From Sphagnum magellanicum (lineage: Eukaryota; Streptophyta; Sphagnopsida; Sphagnales; Sphagnaceae): a stretch of 64,000 bases of DNA. The stretch spans positions 1,334,718 to 1,398,717 of the forward strand of contig CM038926.1 of NCBI GenBank assembly GCA_021904315.1. The letters are read 5' to 3'. The translations under genes were made by a program, and so were the position numbers. This document shows positions 22,471-33,061 of the stretch, piece by piece. Below the pieces are notes generated by a model, which saw only the letters and a program-made list of their open reading frames with translations, searched no databases and was not told the origin of the DNA. How positions within the stretch are numbered: the stretch's first letter is position 1; the number at the start of each line of letters is the position of its first letter.

Positions 22471-22851
22471 CACCAATTGGTGTGCTTCTGTGGCTACTAA
22501 AATCTCTCTGCATCTGCTCCTCCTGCTTGAAGTTCCTGTAGCTGGATTGCGTGTATTTATGCAATTCTCAGATTATACTCCCATGTTAACCCATGGATTT
22601 ACATGGGAGTATAATCTGAGAATTGCATAAATACATGTATGTGAAAATGGTTGTGATCTTCAACCCTGATATTACTACCGGCCAAACAGAGAGCATGGGA
22701 CCACCTTGCTTTCTGAATTCACTAACCTTAATGCTTCAAAAACAGGGTGTGCCAATTGGTTTCCTGTAGCTACTACAGTCTCTCTACATCTGCTCCTCAT
22801 CCTTGAAGCTCCTCTGGCCAGATTGCATGTAGCTATGCAATTCTCAGATTT
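22471..22851. repeat. Direct repeat pair of about 100 bases
   Basis: Bases 22471-22574 and 22750-22851 are similar along their length, sharing caattgg, the tctctctgcatctgctcctc segment, cttgaag(t/c)tcct, and tgcaattctcagatt. The first copy runs directly into the palindrome at 22553-22634, which holds a third, inverted piece of the same unit. Together they look like one small interspersed repeat that was duplicated and partly inverted. Confidence 0.75.
22553..22634. repeat. Perfect 34-bp inverted repeat with 14-base loop
   Basis: Bases 22553-22586 (starting gtatttatgcaattctcaga) are the exact reverse complement of 22601-22634, separated by 14 bases. A transcript would form an uninterrupted 34-bp hairpin. 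It lies between the SPT2-like locus and the MORN gene. It may be an inverted duplication of the adjacent repeat, a foldback element or a young small-RNA source; sequence alone cannot decide. Confidence 0.9.
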
Positions 22852-23178
22852 TGCTTTGGTACTGGGATGTGTCATTTGGACACAATTCTAGTACACCAGT
22901 GAGATTCTTTATCTCTAAGATACGCCGCAACCCTGCTGCCTCATTTCAAACCTTTTTATTAAATTCCAGTACAACAAATTCCTTTACTTGTTAAATTACA
23001 TCAATTTGCAATGGACATCAATAGTACTCAATTTACGTCTCTCCACGTTTCCGATCAATGACAACAGTCAGGTTCATTCTCTGGAAGTGGCCACTGGATT
23101 GCCAGAATTTTCTTGGACCCAAATTGCACACAGCTTCCTTGACTTTGACTCTTAACTTCTTTGATTTCTTACAAGACT

Positions 23179-23370
23179 GAATGTGAAGGACAATCAGGAT
23201 CCTGTGAGATGTTTCCACTGATGGATTTTGTCTGGAGCTCCTGATGTGAAGACAATCAAGGATCCTGTGAGATGTCTACCACTAGGTGAATTCGTTTGGG
23301 GCTCCTGAATGTGATCAGAATGAGGTGTCCACTGACAGTTTGTTTGGTGCTCATGTGAATCACTATCTAA
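23179..23370 (+). repeat. Three-copy tandem repeat, 64-base period
   Basis: Units start at 23179, 23243 and 23307, an exact 64-base spacing. Shared words are ga(a)tgtgaag/atc, caatca(a)ggatcctgtgaga, ccact, and g(c/g)agctcct or ggggctcct. The third unit is more diverged and shortened by internal deletion. No coding role is evident. Confidence 0.8.
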
Positions 23371-24775
23371 GGATTAGGTGTAGTTGATGTGAATGCAAGG
23401 TCACAACAAAGTCATCAGCCAGATCTGCTTCAGTGAATCAGAAGTCCATTTTGCTTGTGGATTGCGGTCTTGTATTAAGGTTATAAATCTGTAAGCCACC
23501 AGATTACAACCTTACCATGTGAAGGAATGTTGTTCCAAATTAAAGGAAGAGATGGCTGGATTCACATATTGACAGTATTGGGCATTGAAGTGTTGGGCCG
23601 ATGAAAAGACTGCAGAAGCATTTGCCTTGAGATCTGAAGAGGCGTGTTGGTTTGGCTCCAAAGATGGTCCTTTTGCAGATTGTTGCTGGAAACACAGAAG
23701 CTTAATCAAACAACAAAGGCTCCTGATTGGAATTCATCCAGCATCATGGAATGACAGGACTCAAAGATGAAAGAGAAGATCTTTTAGCCATCTGATATTA
23801 TCCATCAGCATGTTCTTGCAGCCCATCAACAACTACACATTTTTTCCATCTATGGGATGCAAGATTTCTCACCTTAATAGCTGCAGAAACCATTGCAACT
23901 ATCTTGCAAAAGTGAACAGCTAGGTATGCAGCCTATTTCTCTTGATTACAAACATAGAGCTATGGACATGGAGTAACAGAAAACTAATGATTGGCATGAA
24001 TGAAGATGTTGGTTTTTGGTTAGAGATACCTGTATTGAAGGTTCAGTTGGCATGAAGTTTAACTTTCTGTATCCACTTTGACCCCTTCAAGCCACCTTCA
24101 ACTTTCCTTCCATGCTCTCTCTTGCTTGAGTGGTAAAATAGCATGCGAAACTCCTGATTTTGAGAATAACCAAAACAATGGTCTTCATCACTTGATTTAC
24201 ATAAAGCACTCTGTGCACTTCCAATTGATGCTACTTGGGAGACAAAGAGTGTGCTTTTACTGGTTGTGGTGTGTGCACATACTTGCAGTCTTTTGTCACC
24301 TTGATAAATTTCTCTTGCATAAGCAATGTTTGTTTCCATTAGCAATCAACCCTCTGCCACTGAAGAAAGAATCAAAGACAGAGGAGTGGAAAAAAATTGT
24401 GGTGAATTCAAATATTGACATTCAAATAGTATCAAAAAGCAAAAAGGTCAATTCACAACTTAATAATTCAAGAAGTGAGATCGATGTATGATTTGTTACA
24501 CCTCCAGCTTTGCCATGTCTTATCTATGCTGCAAATGGCACAACTGTAGAGACAGTGGGCCCAAATTGCATAAGAAGCCATAGTTTATGCAGATGTCAAT
24601 AGTATAGTGTTTCAGTTAAGACAAGGTTAAGAGGTAGCAGATTGAATGGATGCACATGGGGTTGCTCCATGCCTTCAAGTGATGGACACCTTACACCTCA
24701 GTTGTTCGAGCCATCAAGGATTTTGAAGCTTTACAAATTTGATTCATATTGAATTTGGTTGGACAACCTGTGTTC
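23371..24775. other. Region upstream of the MORN gene, no firm gene
   Basis: No confident coding region. A short lysine-rich open stretch at 24343-24474 (PLPLKKESKTEEWKKI) is flanked by an AG (ccattag) and a donor-like GTGAGA, so it could be an upstream exon. However, an in-frame stop just upstream of 24743 closes the first MORN exon's frame, and its phase cannot be joined without an unseen exon. It is left unassigned. The MORN promoter and leader should lie here. Confidence 0.4.
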
Positions 24776-26273
24776 ATGATGGAGTTTCCATGGTCTGTTT
24801 CCTCAGTAGCTAATGGTAAGTTGGGATCATCATCAAGACCATTTTCATCTGCAAAACAAGGTTCATCGAAAGCGTCTTCTCCCATTCCAGGAACACCGAC
24901 AAAGAATGACAGAAGGATGATCAGGAAGAAAGCAGAGAGAGGACCAACGCCCTCAAGTCATCACCAAGATGTAGAACCCCCTTCCCTTATGATTGTGCAA
25001 AGAGCATTGACATCACACAAAACCATGCAAAGGAAACAGACTTGGACACCCAAGCCCTGCCCACAGTCAGCTTACTTTGATGATGTGGGCAGAATGCTGG
25101 TTAGTGGTAGCAGGGGAGGAAAATATGTGGGGGACTTGATGGGAGCATTGCCGCATGGACATGGTCAGCATTGGGTTCAGCTTTCGCCAAAAGAGGAAGA
25201 ACATTTGCTGTATGAAGGTGAGTGGCAGTATGGTGGCAAGACTGGTGTTGGCTGGTACTTTTATGTCAATGGTCAGGTAAGATATATAATGAACAAAATT
25301 GCATATCCTTCTTCTTGAAATATTTTGCAGAAAGCATACAGCTTTTCATTGAGCTTCTCTAGATAGATGCAATGAGCAATTCAAAGGAATCCAATTGTCT
25401 ATTTGAGTCTCATGAACGATCAATTATAACTGCATCTGCAATTCACCAAGAACCATGAGAAACAAGGTCTTACATTGATGTTCCAAAGAGTGAAAGACTA
25501 ACAAGAGAATCTTCTAGAAACATAGTGGAGTGTAGACTCAGAATATGTGTTTTGAAGTGTAGCACAATCTAGGGCAAGCAAGTTCAACAAGAGATTTGAA
25601 TGCAGTCCTCACCCACCAGATGGATGCATGGATAAAGAGGGCACATGGTAAGGGAGTTGTGACAGGAGTACCTAGGGGCAGTTCACTTGGGTGAGCATCA
25701 TGGCAAAGGGGCAATGCGCTACAATGACGGCTCCATCTATGATGGACAATGGTGCAAGAGCCGAAGGCATGGCATTGGAACTTTTGTAAGTCTTGCACCA
25801 AGCCCTCAGTTCTTCATGAACAAGAAACAATTTCTGGGACACAATTTCTCCAACCAAAATGAAATGGCTTTGAACCAATTCACTAGGTGCACATGGTTGT
25901 CAAATCAATCTCCAGGAAACAGTCTTCTCTTTCCAGAGACATAACTAAGAATAGTTGGTTTCTTAATTGTGAAGGACAGTACTACAGTGACAGTGAATGC
26001 TACATCGGGAATTGGATGAAAGACAACAGAGATGGCTGGGGAACACAATATTGGCCAACTAAGGCCCGAAAGTATGAAGGAGAGTGGAATGGAGATGATC
26101 CTCTTTGTGGCAGGTGGTCAACCATGACATCAGCTGATTTTGACATGATTAGCAAGCGAATCACATGGCCCACTGCCTCTTTGAAGCTTCTTCAAAGAGG
26201 GTATCCTGAAGAAAAAATTGAGGCTAGCAAGAACACACCTCATCACTTGCATTTGAGCTTTCTGGATTATTAG
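24776..26273 (+). CDS. MORN-repeat protein, MORN3-like (three exons)
   Basis: The exons are 24776-25276, 25666-25785 and 25980-26273, about 304 residues. Both introns have GT..AG ends (gtaaga/gacag, gtaagt/ggacag) and are in phase 0, and the joined frame has no stop before TAG. The N-terminal 100 residues are Ser/Pro/Lys-rich and look disordered. Six MORN units follow: KYVGDLMGALPHGHGQ, YEGEWQYGGKTGVGWY, then across the first junction EYLGAVHLGEHHGKG, IYDGQWCKSRRHGIGTF, across the second YIGNWMKDNRDGWGTQ, and KYEGEWNGDDPLCG. MORN units form beta-hairpins that bind membranes or scaffold proteins. The last unit with its CG..STM end resembles animal MORN3, a sperm and flagellar protein, so a role in motile sperm is an inference. 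The start is the first ATG after an in-frame stop at 24740. A second ATG follows at once, and an upstream exon cannot be excluded. This is the only intact-looking host gene here. Confidence 0.8.
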
Positions 26274-27041
26274 TGAACATTGTCCATTGTTTCTTTGTTG
26301 TGTGATGTTTGTCAACTCTTCCATTGGCAATTTTGTTAGTCCAAAACCATGTACATCTTCCTTTAAATAAGCATTTTCACAATGAAAGTAGCTTAGCTAT
26401 TGTCAAAGTACAAGACAATACACAAACTGGGTTCATGAAATTTTTAAGTGTTTGTTGTTTTGGGAAGAGAAGGTACCCTTTCAAGGTCTTCATAACCCAG
26501 AGCTTTGTTACTATCCAAGATGTTGTACCATCCGAACAAAACAGCTTGAGGGAGTTGATTTGAGAAAGATGTTGACCAAAGTACTTCTACAACTCTTGAC
26601 ATTTGGTTTAACATTCATTTGCAACTCTACAATCGCACTCACACAAAGAAGCTATGAATGATTTAAGAATTGGGATTTTCAACAATTACTCATCAAAGCA
26701 TTTGGATGTTAAAGCAATTCATGGCATACACCATTGCACAAAGAGATAGAGAGAAATAGAGAAACAAACCTACTTGTGAGGGAGATGTGTTACAGGATGG
26801 TGGGAAGCAAATTGGGAGCCTCACAACTCACCAAATGGATGCCTTGTGGTTTGCATTTGATGAGTTAGCACCTTCCTACTATCGAAGAGCAAAACTTCAC
26901 GTGGTGCAGCTACGTCGTCTTCTCTTGCTAGCCCACATCAACCCAGATGGCTACCCGGTGTTTCTTTTCCTCCCACTCGTCGACCCACCCACTTGGCCCC
27001 CACTTGCCCACTAGATGTGTTGTTGCACCTACTTTAACATT
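26274..27041. other. Downstream flank of the MORN gene, no gene seen
   Basis: The first few hundred bases may be the MORN 3' untranslated region. A short GC-richer stretch at 26890-27010 has an open frame of about 75 codons but no recognisable motif and biased Pro/Leu content, so it is not called. Confidence 0.4.
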
Positions 27042-27245
27042 TACAAGCAAAGAATTTAACCCACTAAATACATGGAATAGATTAGCTAGGTCTTCACGTA
27101 TTGACCTACAAGCAAAGAATTGAATCCACCACAACTTTTGAAGTAGATTACGACTAATAATCTTCACTTATAAAATTACAAGCGAAGAATTGAACCCGCC
27201 ACACTCCTGGAATTAGATTGGAACTAATAATCTAAGGAATAATTC
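27042..27245 (+). repeat. Three-copy tandem repeat, 66-70 base period
   Basis: Units begin at acaagc near 27042, 27108 and 27178. Each contains acaagc(a/g)aagaatt(t/g)aa(t/c)cc, a ccac or ccact segment, a tagatta segment and most have actaataatct. The copies differ at several positions, so the array is not recent. Confidence 0.75.
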
Positions 27246-27546
27246 TTGTGTCATGCCTATTGCATCGTGGCCATTTGGGTACAGGGAGGAAAATTGTTGG
27301 CGAGGCTACTTTTAAGCGCAATGCAAACGAATGGATTAACATTCAACAATCTAACACACCTCATTCTCAACTTTCATGATCCTTGAGGCAAATCCATGTT
27401 CATCATCATCACCGGTTTGAACTTCATGGACATCATTGCCTCCATCATCATTATCACCTCATTATCATATATTTTTCCACGTGCTACTCCATAAATCAAT
27501 ATTGTTATTACAACCATCAAAGTAGGATGGGAGCACACTAGGATGT

Positions 27547-27927
27547 GTTGAATGTCAACAACCTATCAAGTTACTTTTACCAAGTTGCTTTTACCTTCGA
27601 TATTTATGGTTCATGTACTTAACTTTTGGAAATCATGAAATAATAGAGTTAAGGTTAGCTAAGTAACATGCGATGTTTACCTCAATTAGGTGGAGGTAAC
27701 ATTTACTTGGGTTGATGACATTGTGCATGTGCTTAAACATAATATATTAAGGAAGGTAATATTTACTTGTGGGATGTTCACCTACTATTAGGAGTAAGCC
27801 AAAGTTTGGGGGTGAATCATAAAGTTTGTAACAAGTTGTGTGATCCTAAGATTGGGTGGGGAGCTTGTTGTAAATTTGTGTTTTATTGATATTTATTCTT
27901 TCATTGATTCAATGTCAATTTTTAACA
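27547..27927 (+). repeat. Candidate 5' LTR of a Ty1/copia element
   Basis: The stretch begins TGTTGAATG and ends TTTTTAACA directly before a degenerate primer-binding site. Its length (about 380 bases) and the TGTTG..CA ends suit copia LTRs. No second LTR was found within the window, so the boundaries rest on the PBS and the terminal dinucleotides only. Confidence 0.45.
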
Positions 27928-27928
27928 T

Positions 27929-27940
27929 AGTATCAAAGCT
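27929..27940 (+). promoter_or_regulatory. Degenerate tRNA-Met primer-binding site
   Basis: AGTATCAAAGCT differs slightly from TGGTATCAGAGC, the usual plant PBS complementary to initiator methionine tRNA, and lies right after the putative LTR end. The intact form of the same motif is seen at 35950. Confidence 0.55.
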
Positions 27941-28068
27941 TGGTTTTTTAAGAGGAAAATTTGTATTGCAAGATATAATTTTCTATTCAAAAGTTTTGAA
28001 GTTTTGAATGTTTGTTTTATGGCACTATTCTAATCACAATCATGACATTTACTTATGATGTCTAAAAC

Positions 28069-29057
28069 ATTGAAAAGCTTAATGATAATTATTTTCATAC
28101 TTGGAAGTTGAAGATGGATTTTTTCTTACATGACAAAAAATTGTGAAATCATCTCAAGAAAGTTATTGTCACTAGAGATTAAGTTTCAAGGAATTGTTCT
28201 TGAAGGAAATACTTATGAATATTGCATGTTTATGAAGAAAAACAAGTTGGTTCATAAGACAATATTATTAAATTTTGTTGATTTTATGTTGCATCATGTA
28301 ACACACATGTAAAGAATGCAAAAGAAGTTTGGGACAATGTTTATGCAACATTTGAAAAACTACGCATTGGCATTAGATTGGAGTTATGTTAAAAACTTTA
28401 CAAGATGAAGGAAGGGATTTCAATGCAAGCTCACATTAACAAGCTTCACCTAATCGTTGATCAATTGACAAACATTGATCATCCATTTTCTAATGAAGAT
28501 TTGACATTTACATTTCTTGGGAATTTACCCCCTTCTTTCCATACCTTAGTGGTTCCATTTAGTACCTATACTAATGAATTATCTGTAGACTTAGTATATG
28601 GACAATTGTTGCAAAAGGAATTTTATTTTAAATGAAAAACTCAACCATGGTACAAGGTGAAAAACACTAATTGTTTAAGGTGTTTATGGGAAGTTTTTTA
28701 AAGGTGTAAATTGGAGGAAGTTCAAGAATGAGAAGTTGAAGAAGGAAGGAGCTTGTTACAATTGTGACATTTGAGATCATTTCATGACAAAATATCATAA
28801 GAAGAAACAAGTTCAAAGGATTTTCACATGCAGCTACATGTCAAAACTTCTTATGATTACTATGTTTATCTTTTTAATTTACTTGGTTCATTGATTTTGG
28901 AGCTTCATAACATCTCACCTTTTAGAAAAAAATATTATCAACCTTTGAAGAATTTACTTTGGGTCACAAAATATACATGGAAAACAACAATACCCTTGAT
29001 GTGTCAGAAAATAACTACTGTTTCTAAACTTGCAAATGGGTATAAGCATGTATAAAA
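28069..29057 (+). pseudogene. Ty1/copia gag-pol relic
   Basis: The relic opens with a copia gag N-terminal pattern (LNDNYFHTWKLKMDFFL at about 28077). A gag core frame follows at 28405-28635, with AHINKLHLIVDQL, FLGNLPPSFHTLV and DLVYGQLLQKE, typical of the plant copia gag (UBN2) fold. A broken zinc knuckle follows at about 28754-28795 (CYNCDI, a stop, DHFMTKY; the last Cys is Tyr). After 28830 only scattered fragments remain, with no legible RT. It is a 5' remnant of an element that would package and copy itself in cytoplasmic particles. Confidence 0.7.
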
Positions 29058-32000
29058 AAGCTTGTGGGAACAAGGTTCATGAACTTTAAAAGGATTGGAC
29101 CTTTTTGGTGGGGCATGTAACAAGTGATGGGTAGTTTAGCAAATCAACTTAAAGTCAACCAATTTGAACTAGGGATGTAATGAAAATTTCAAATTTTGGT
29201 TCATATATTTCTGCACACACACATTCTTATTGTTGTTCTTTTTTTCCTTTGGTTGCATAAGATGCAAAAATTGGACCTCATGTCCATTACCATAACTACA
29301 TTTTGGATACCTATCTTGAGTTTTTGTGACATTCATCTTGGAAACCTATTGAGTTGTTGTTAGATGATTTGTTGTGGGAACTTGATATAGGGAAAGAAAC
29401 TATGCACATTCATAAGAGTCTTTGGGCTTGGAATGGTAATATTCCAAAACAACATTATTGTTGAGTTTATATTGAAATAATGCTTTTAATTTGTTGGAAT
29501 TTTCATTTTAAAGAGAGTTTCAATTTTCTAAATGGAAAGGATATGAAATTAAAATGCATTTTGACTTGTGAGAGCAAAACAATGCATTTCAACCTTGGTT
29601 TTCACAATTGAATAGTGTGTAGGGTCAAAGAGAGATGATGAATTTACAATGGGCAAACTTTCAACCCTAATTCCCAATCAATCTCTTTTGGATCATATTC
29701 GGCTTCACATCTTGGGAATTCACTCATGGAAAGATCAAGTTGTAATATTCTTCAATTTATGCTCATGTAATAAAGTTTGGAAGAACTCGGTGAAGAAAAG
29801 TGAGGATTGGTTTGTCTACCATGTGCACCTTGTTGAGTTTGTGTGATCAAACTTGCTTGGAACAATAGTTAGAAGAAAATTGGGAGAATCATGATTATGG
29901 TAGTTATAATGAGAAGATTGGTTGTATGATTTGATAAAGTACCCACTAGTTGGTAGGTGTTTGTTGTCCAATCTTGGCAATTAAAGAGATCCACAACCGG
30001 ACCGTCTTGAAATTTTTGAGATTAGTAAGAAAGCTTTTTAGAGCTCAAGTAAGGCAATTTTTATATTTTCCTTAAGCTTTATGTTTCATTTTTGTTGACA
30101 CCCATTTTGGAACACACTTGTTGCTTGTACACAATTTGCTAACCCTTGGGAACGTGTGCCATTAGAATTATATTTTAACATAAGTTAATTAGATTTTCCT
30201 TTAAAAACAAGAGTTAAATTTTTAAGCATGTGGCACATGTGGACTCTAAATTAATTGCATTATAATTGTATTGCAAGTTCATAAACAAACATTTTGTTGT
30301 TCATGGCTATGCATACCAATAAATATTAGTTAAGGAAGGATGTCATTTGTTGTTCAGTCATTGAAAGTAGGTTGGGTGTTTACGAATAAGCACAAGTGGT
30401 TGTCTAGGTGTTTATTTCGCTGCATTTTGTTTTCATGTGATTCTAGGTGTTTAAGTTTCACTATAATTTGTTTTCCTATGCTTCTAGGTATTGATGAAAC
30501 ACTCTTGTTAAAGGCATTCTTGTTAAAGGTAGAACTATGTTGTCCTTGTTGGATAGGCTAAACAAAGGTAGTATCAACATATGATAGGGTGGACAAAGGT
30601 GTAACAAGACTATGTAGGTTAAGTGGATTAAAATTTATGAAGACTGATTTAAATTGAAATTTATGGTGAAAACCTAAAGAGGATTTTTAGAAAAGTGTTG
30701 TAGATGGTTGGACATTAGAACATGAGAGGAATTATGATTTAGAGAAGAGGAAATAATTTTGATGAAGAAGAACATGGATATTACAATATGATTTTGCTTC
30801 ATATTTTTTGTTTTAGCCAACACGATATGGTTTTATTATGTTTCTAAATCACTACAAAGGCTATATTTGTGCAAATATATATCTTGTAATACATTTTTGG
30901 TAGGGTTTTACTTTTGATTTCTATGATTTTGATTCAATAAACTTTGAAGATAAAAAAGAAGGGTGAAAGCATGGTAAAGTATACAGAAAAAATTGTCGAA
31001 AAAATATCAAGCTAAAAAAAGGCAGTTTTTCATGAAAACAGAAGAAAATAGATTCAAATTTTCCTTAAATTTCATTTTGAAACTATTGAACCCTTAATAG
31101 GGTTAATTGTAAATCAATTACAAAATTTCAAAAAAATTGGAATAATAAAAGTAAGGAATAAATAGGTTTGAAATTGACTGGTCAATATGTTGTTCAAACC
31201 TATTTTTTCACTATAAAATTTAATGAAACATACATGTATGAAGTTATAGCATAAAGATCATTATATATTCAAAGGTCTCACCAAAAAAAAAATCTATGTT
31301 GCTTTGGTAAAATATATTTAACACATATTTGAATCAAATGTTACACTACAAAAATCAGGTTTTAAAACATATTTGAATTTTAAAAAATCTACTTGAAACC
31401 TACTTTTACAATGAAAAATAAAAAAATTAATGCATAATAATGAAAAATTATTTTGTTATTTATTATTCGACTAAAAAAATTGAATATATAACAATTTTGT
31501 GATGGATTTTGGTCCTACTTTTTGTTTATTTGACAAGTAGACTAGCAAGTACTTTTAATCGAACACATTATTGTGCTTTCACCTAGAAAGGGATTCATTA
31601 CTTACGTTTTCAACCTAAGGTTTTAAGAATTTGTGGCATTTCACCTTATTTTTACTAGCAACTACCAAAAGTGCAAGAGGAACTCGAATCACCTTGCCCT
31701 TGGGTGGTTTGAAAACATCCACATTTAATTTTGACGGTTAGACTTGAATGTAGTTTTTTTGGTTGCAAGCCTACATGTAATACCCCCAAACCAAGGAGGA
31801 AAGGATTATACTATAATTTTTTTCCCCTTTTCTTGTGCCATAAATGTACTTTCTGATTGGGAAAGAGTTCCTAATTTTTTTTCACCCACCTCCAAGCTAT
31901 AAAGATCATCTTCTTCCTCCTTGCCCTTTGTTTCCACTAATGCACCATTGTTTTTGGCCTTCTTTTCTCCTTGTAATCCTCCTACCCTCTTCTTCCCCCC

Positions 32001-32239
32001 CAGAATAAGACAATCAAATATTTGCCAGAATCATGATCATTTCCTTTCGTGGGATCCAACAATTGGGTGTCTCCAAACATTTCCAATCATATAGGATGTT
32101 TTGTTATAAGGCCATCCCCCTCCAACACTTGATCCACTAAATTTTTTTCACCCCTTTACTGTCGACTTCCTAACATGAAGGTCTAATTGATCAGAATCAT
32201 AATTCACCAAAACAATGGTAGGAGTTGGAGGACTGGTTA
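29058..32239. other. About 3.2 kb without a recognisable gene
   Basis: AT-rich sequence with short frames. The first few hundred bases may be decayed copia internal sequence, but no RT, RNase H or integrase motif is legible. 31780-32000 contains pyrimidine-rich runs (cttcttcctcc, cttcttcccccc). The family-2 element inserts at 32240. Confidence 0.45.
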
Positions 32240-32620
32240 TGTCGCAACCCTAGCTTTGGGCTCGCGACCAAGGCAAAGGGGTTGCAAGGTTGTAGACCAA
32301 GAGGAAGGAAGCCCGGGAGTCAAGGCAAAGGCATCACAAGGTTGCGGCCCAAGAGGAAGCCGGGGAGTCACATCACATACTCCCAGGAGTGTAAGAAAGT
32401 GTGAGGGAGTGAACACTCACACTGCCAAGGCAACTCCCACTTTGAAAAATGGAGTCCCGGTGGACTCCTGAAATTTTAGAGAGCGAATGCAGGGGCCAAC
32501 CTCAATGGCTTGTGACGTTCTTTATATCATTGAAAAGCTCTTGAAATTTAGATGTCGAAAATGGGCTCGTATTGCTCATTTGGACATCTGAAACGTAAGT
32601 TATGGCCAAAAGAAGGGCCA

Positions 32621-32645
32621 GGAGTCAAATTGCCAATTTGACTCC
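32621..32645 (+). repeat. Conserved LTR dyad (12-bp perfect arms)
   Basis: ggagtcaaattg, one C, then its exact reverse complement. A similar dyad sits at the same place in the other LTRs. In family 3 (37456-37484) an inner T-A pair is a C-G pair with pairing kept. Some copies (43270, 59650, 63410) have lost one or more pairs. It could be a transcription-factor site or an RNA stem. Confidence 0.7.
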
Positions 32646-33061
32646 CGACCACAAAAAGTCGGGAATCGACCCGATTTACTTAGCTGTAGGGGGCATGCCA
32701 CATATTCTTGGAAAGCTCTTGACGAGAGCTACAACTTTGCTTTAGACCGCACCTCAATTGGAGGTCTGCTCGCAAAGTTATGGGGTTCCAAAGTCGCGGA
32801 AATCCAAATTGGCGGGATTTCGGGACTCCGACTTGTGAGTCCTAGGAGAGAAAAGCCATTTGGATGTAGCCTCCGTGGAGAGCTGCAGAGTATACTATAA
32901 GGGGAAAGGTGGAGTCTTGTGTGTCCGTGTTGCCCGTGGCTCGTCCTAGCACCAAGGGTGCTCCAACTATGCATTAACCACTTTGTGTGGGTTGTGTGCA
33001 GGCCCGTGTAAGTGAGTGAAGCTTGATAACTCTTCCTAGTCCCATCCTGGAGCTCCAACAT

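Noticed and set aside
24343-24474. Upstream exon of the MORN gene
   Set aside because: It has AG and GTGAGA flanks, but its phase cannot be joined to the 24776 exon because a stop at 24740 closes that frame. Noted as possible only.
31789-32239. An LTR starting tgtaataccccc upstream of the family-2 element
   Set aside because: The start resembles some plant LTRs, but no partner copy, end or primer site could be found in the window.
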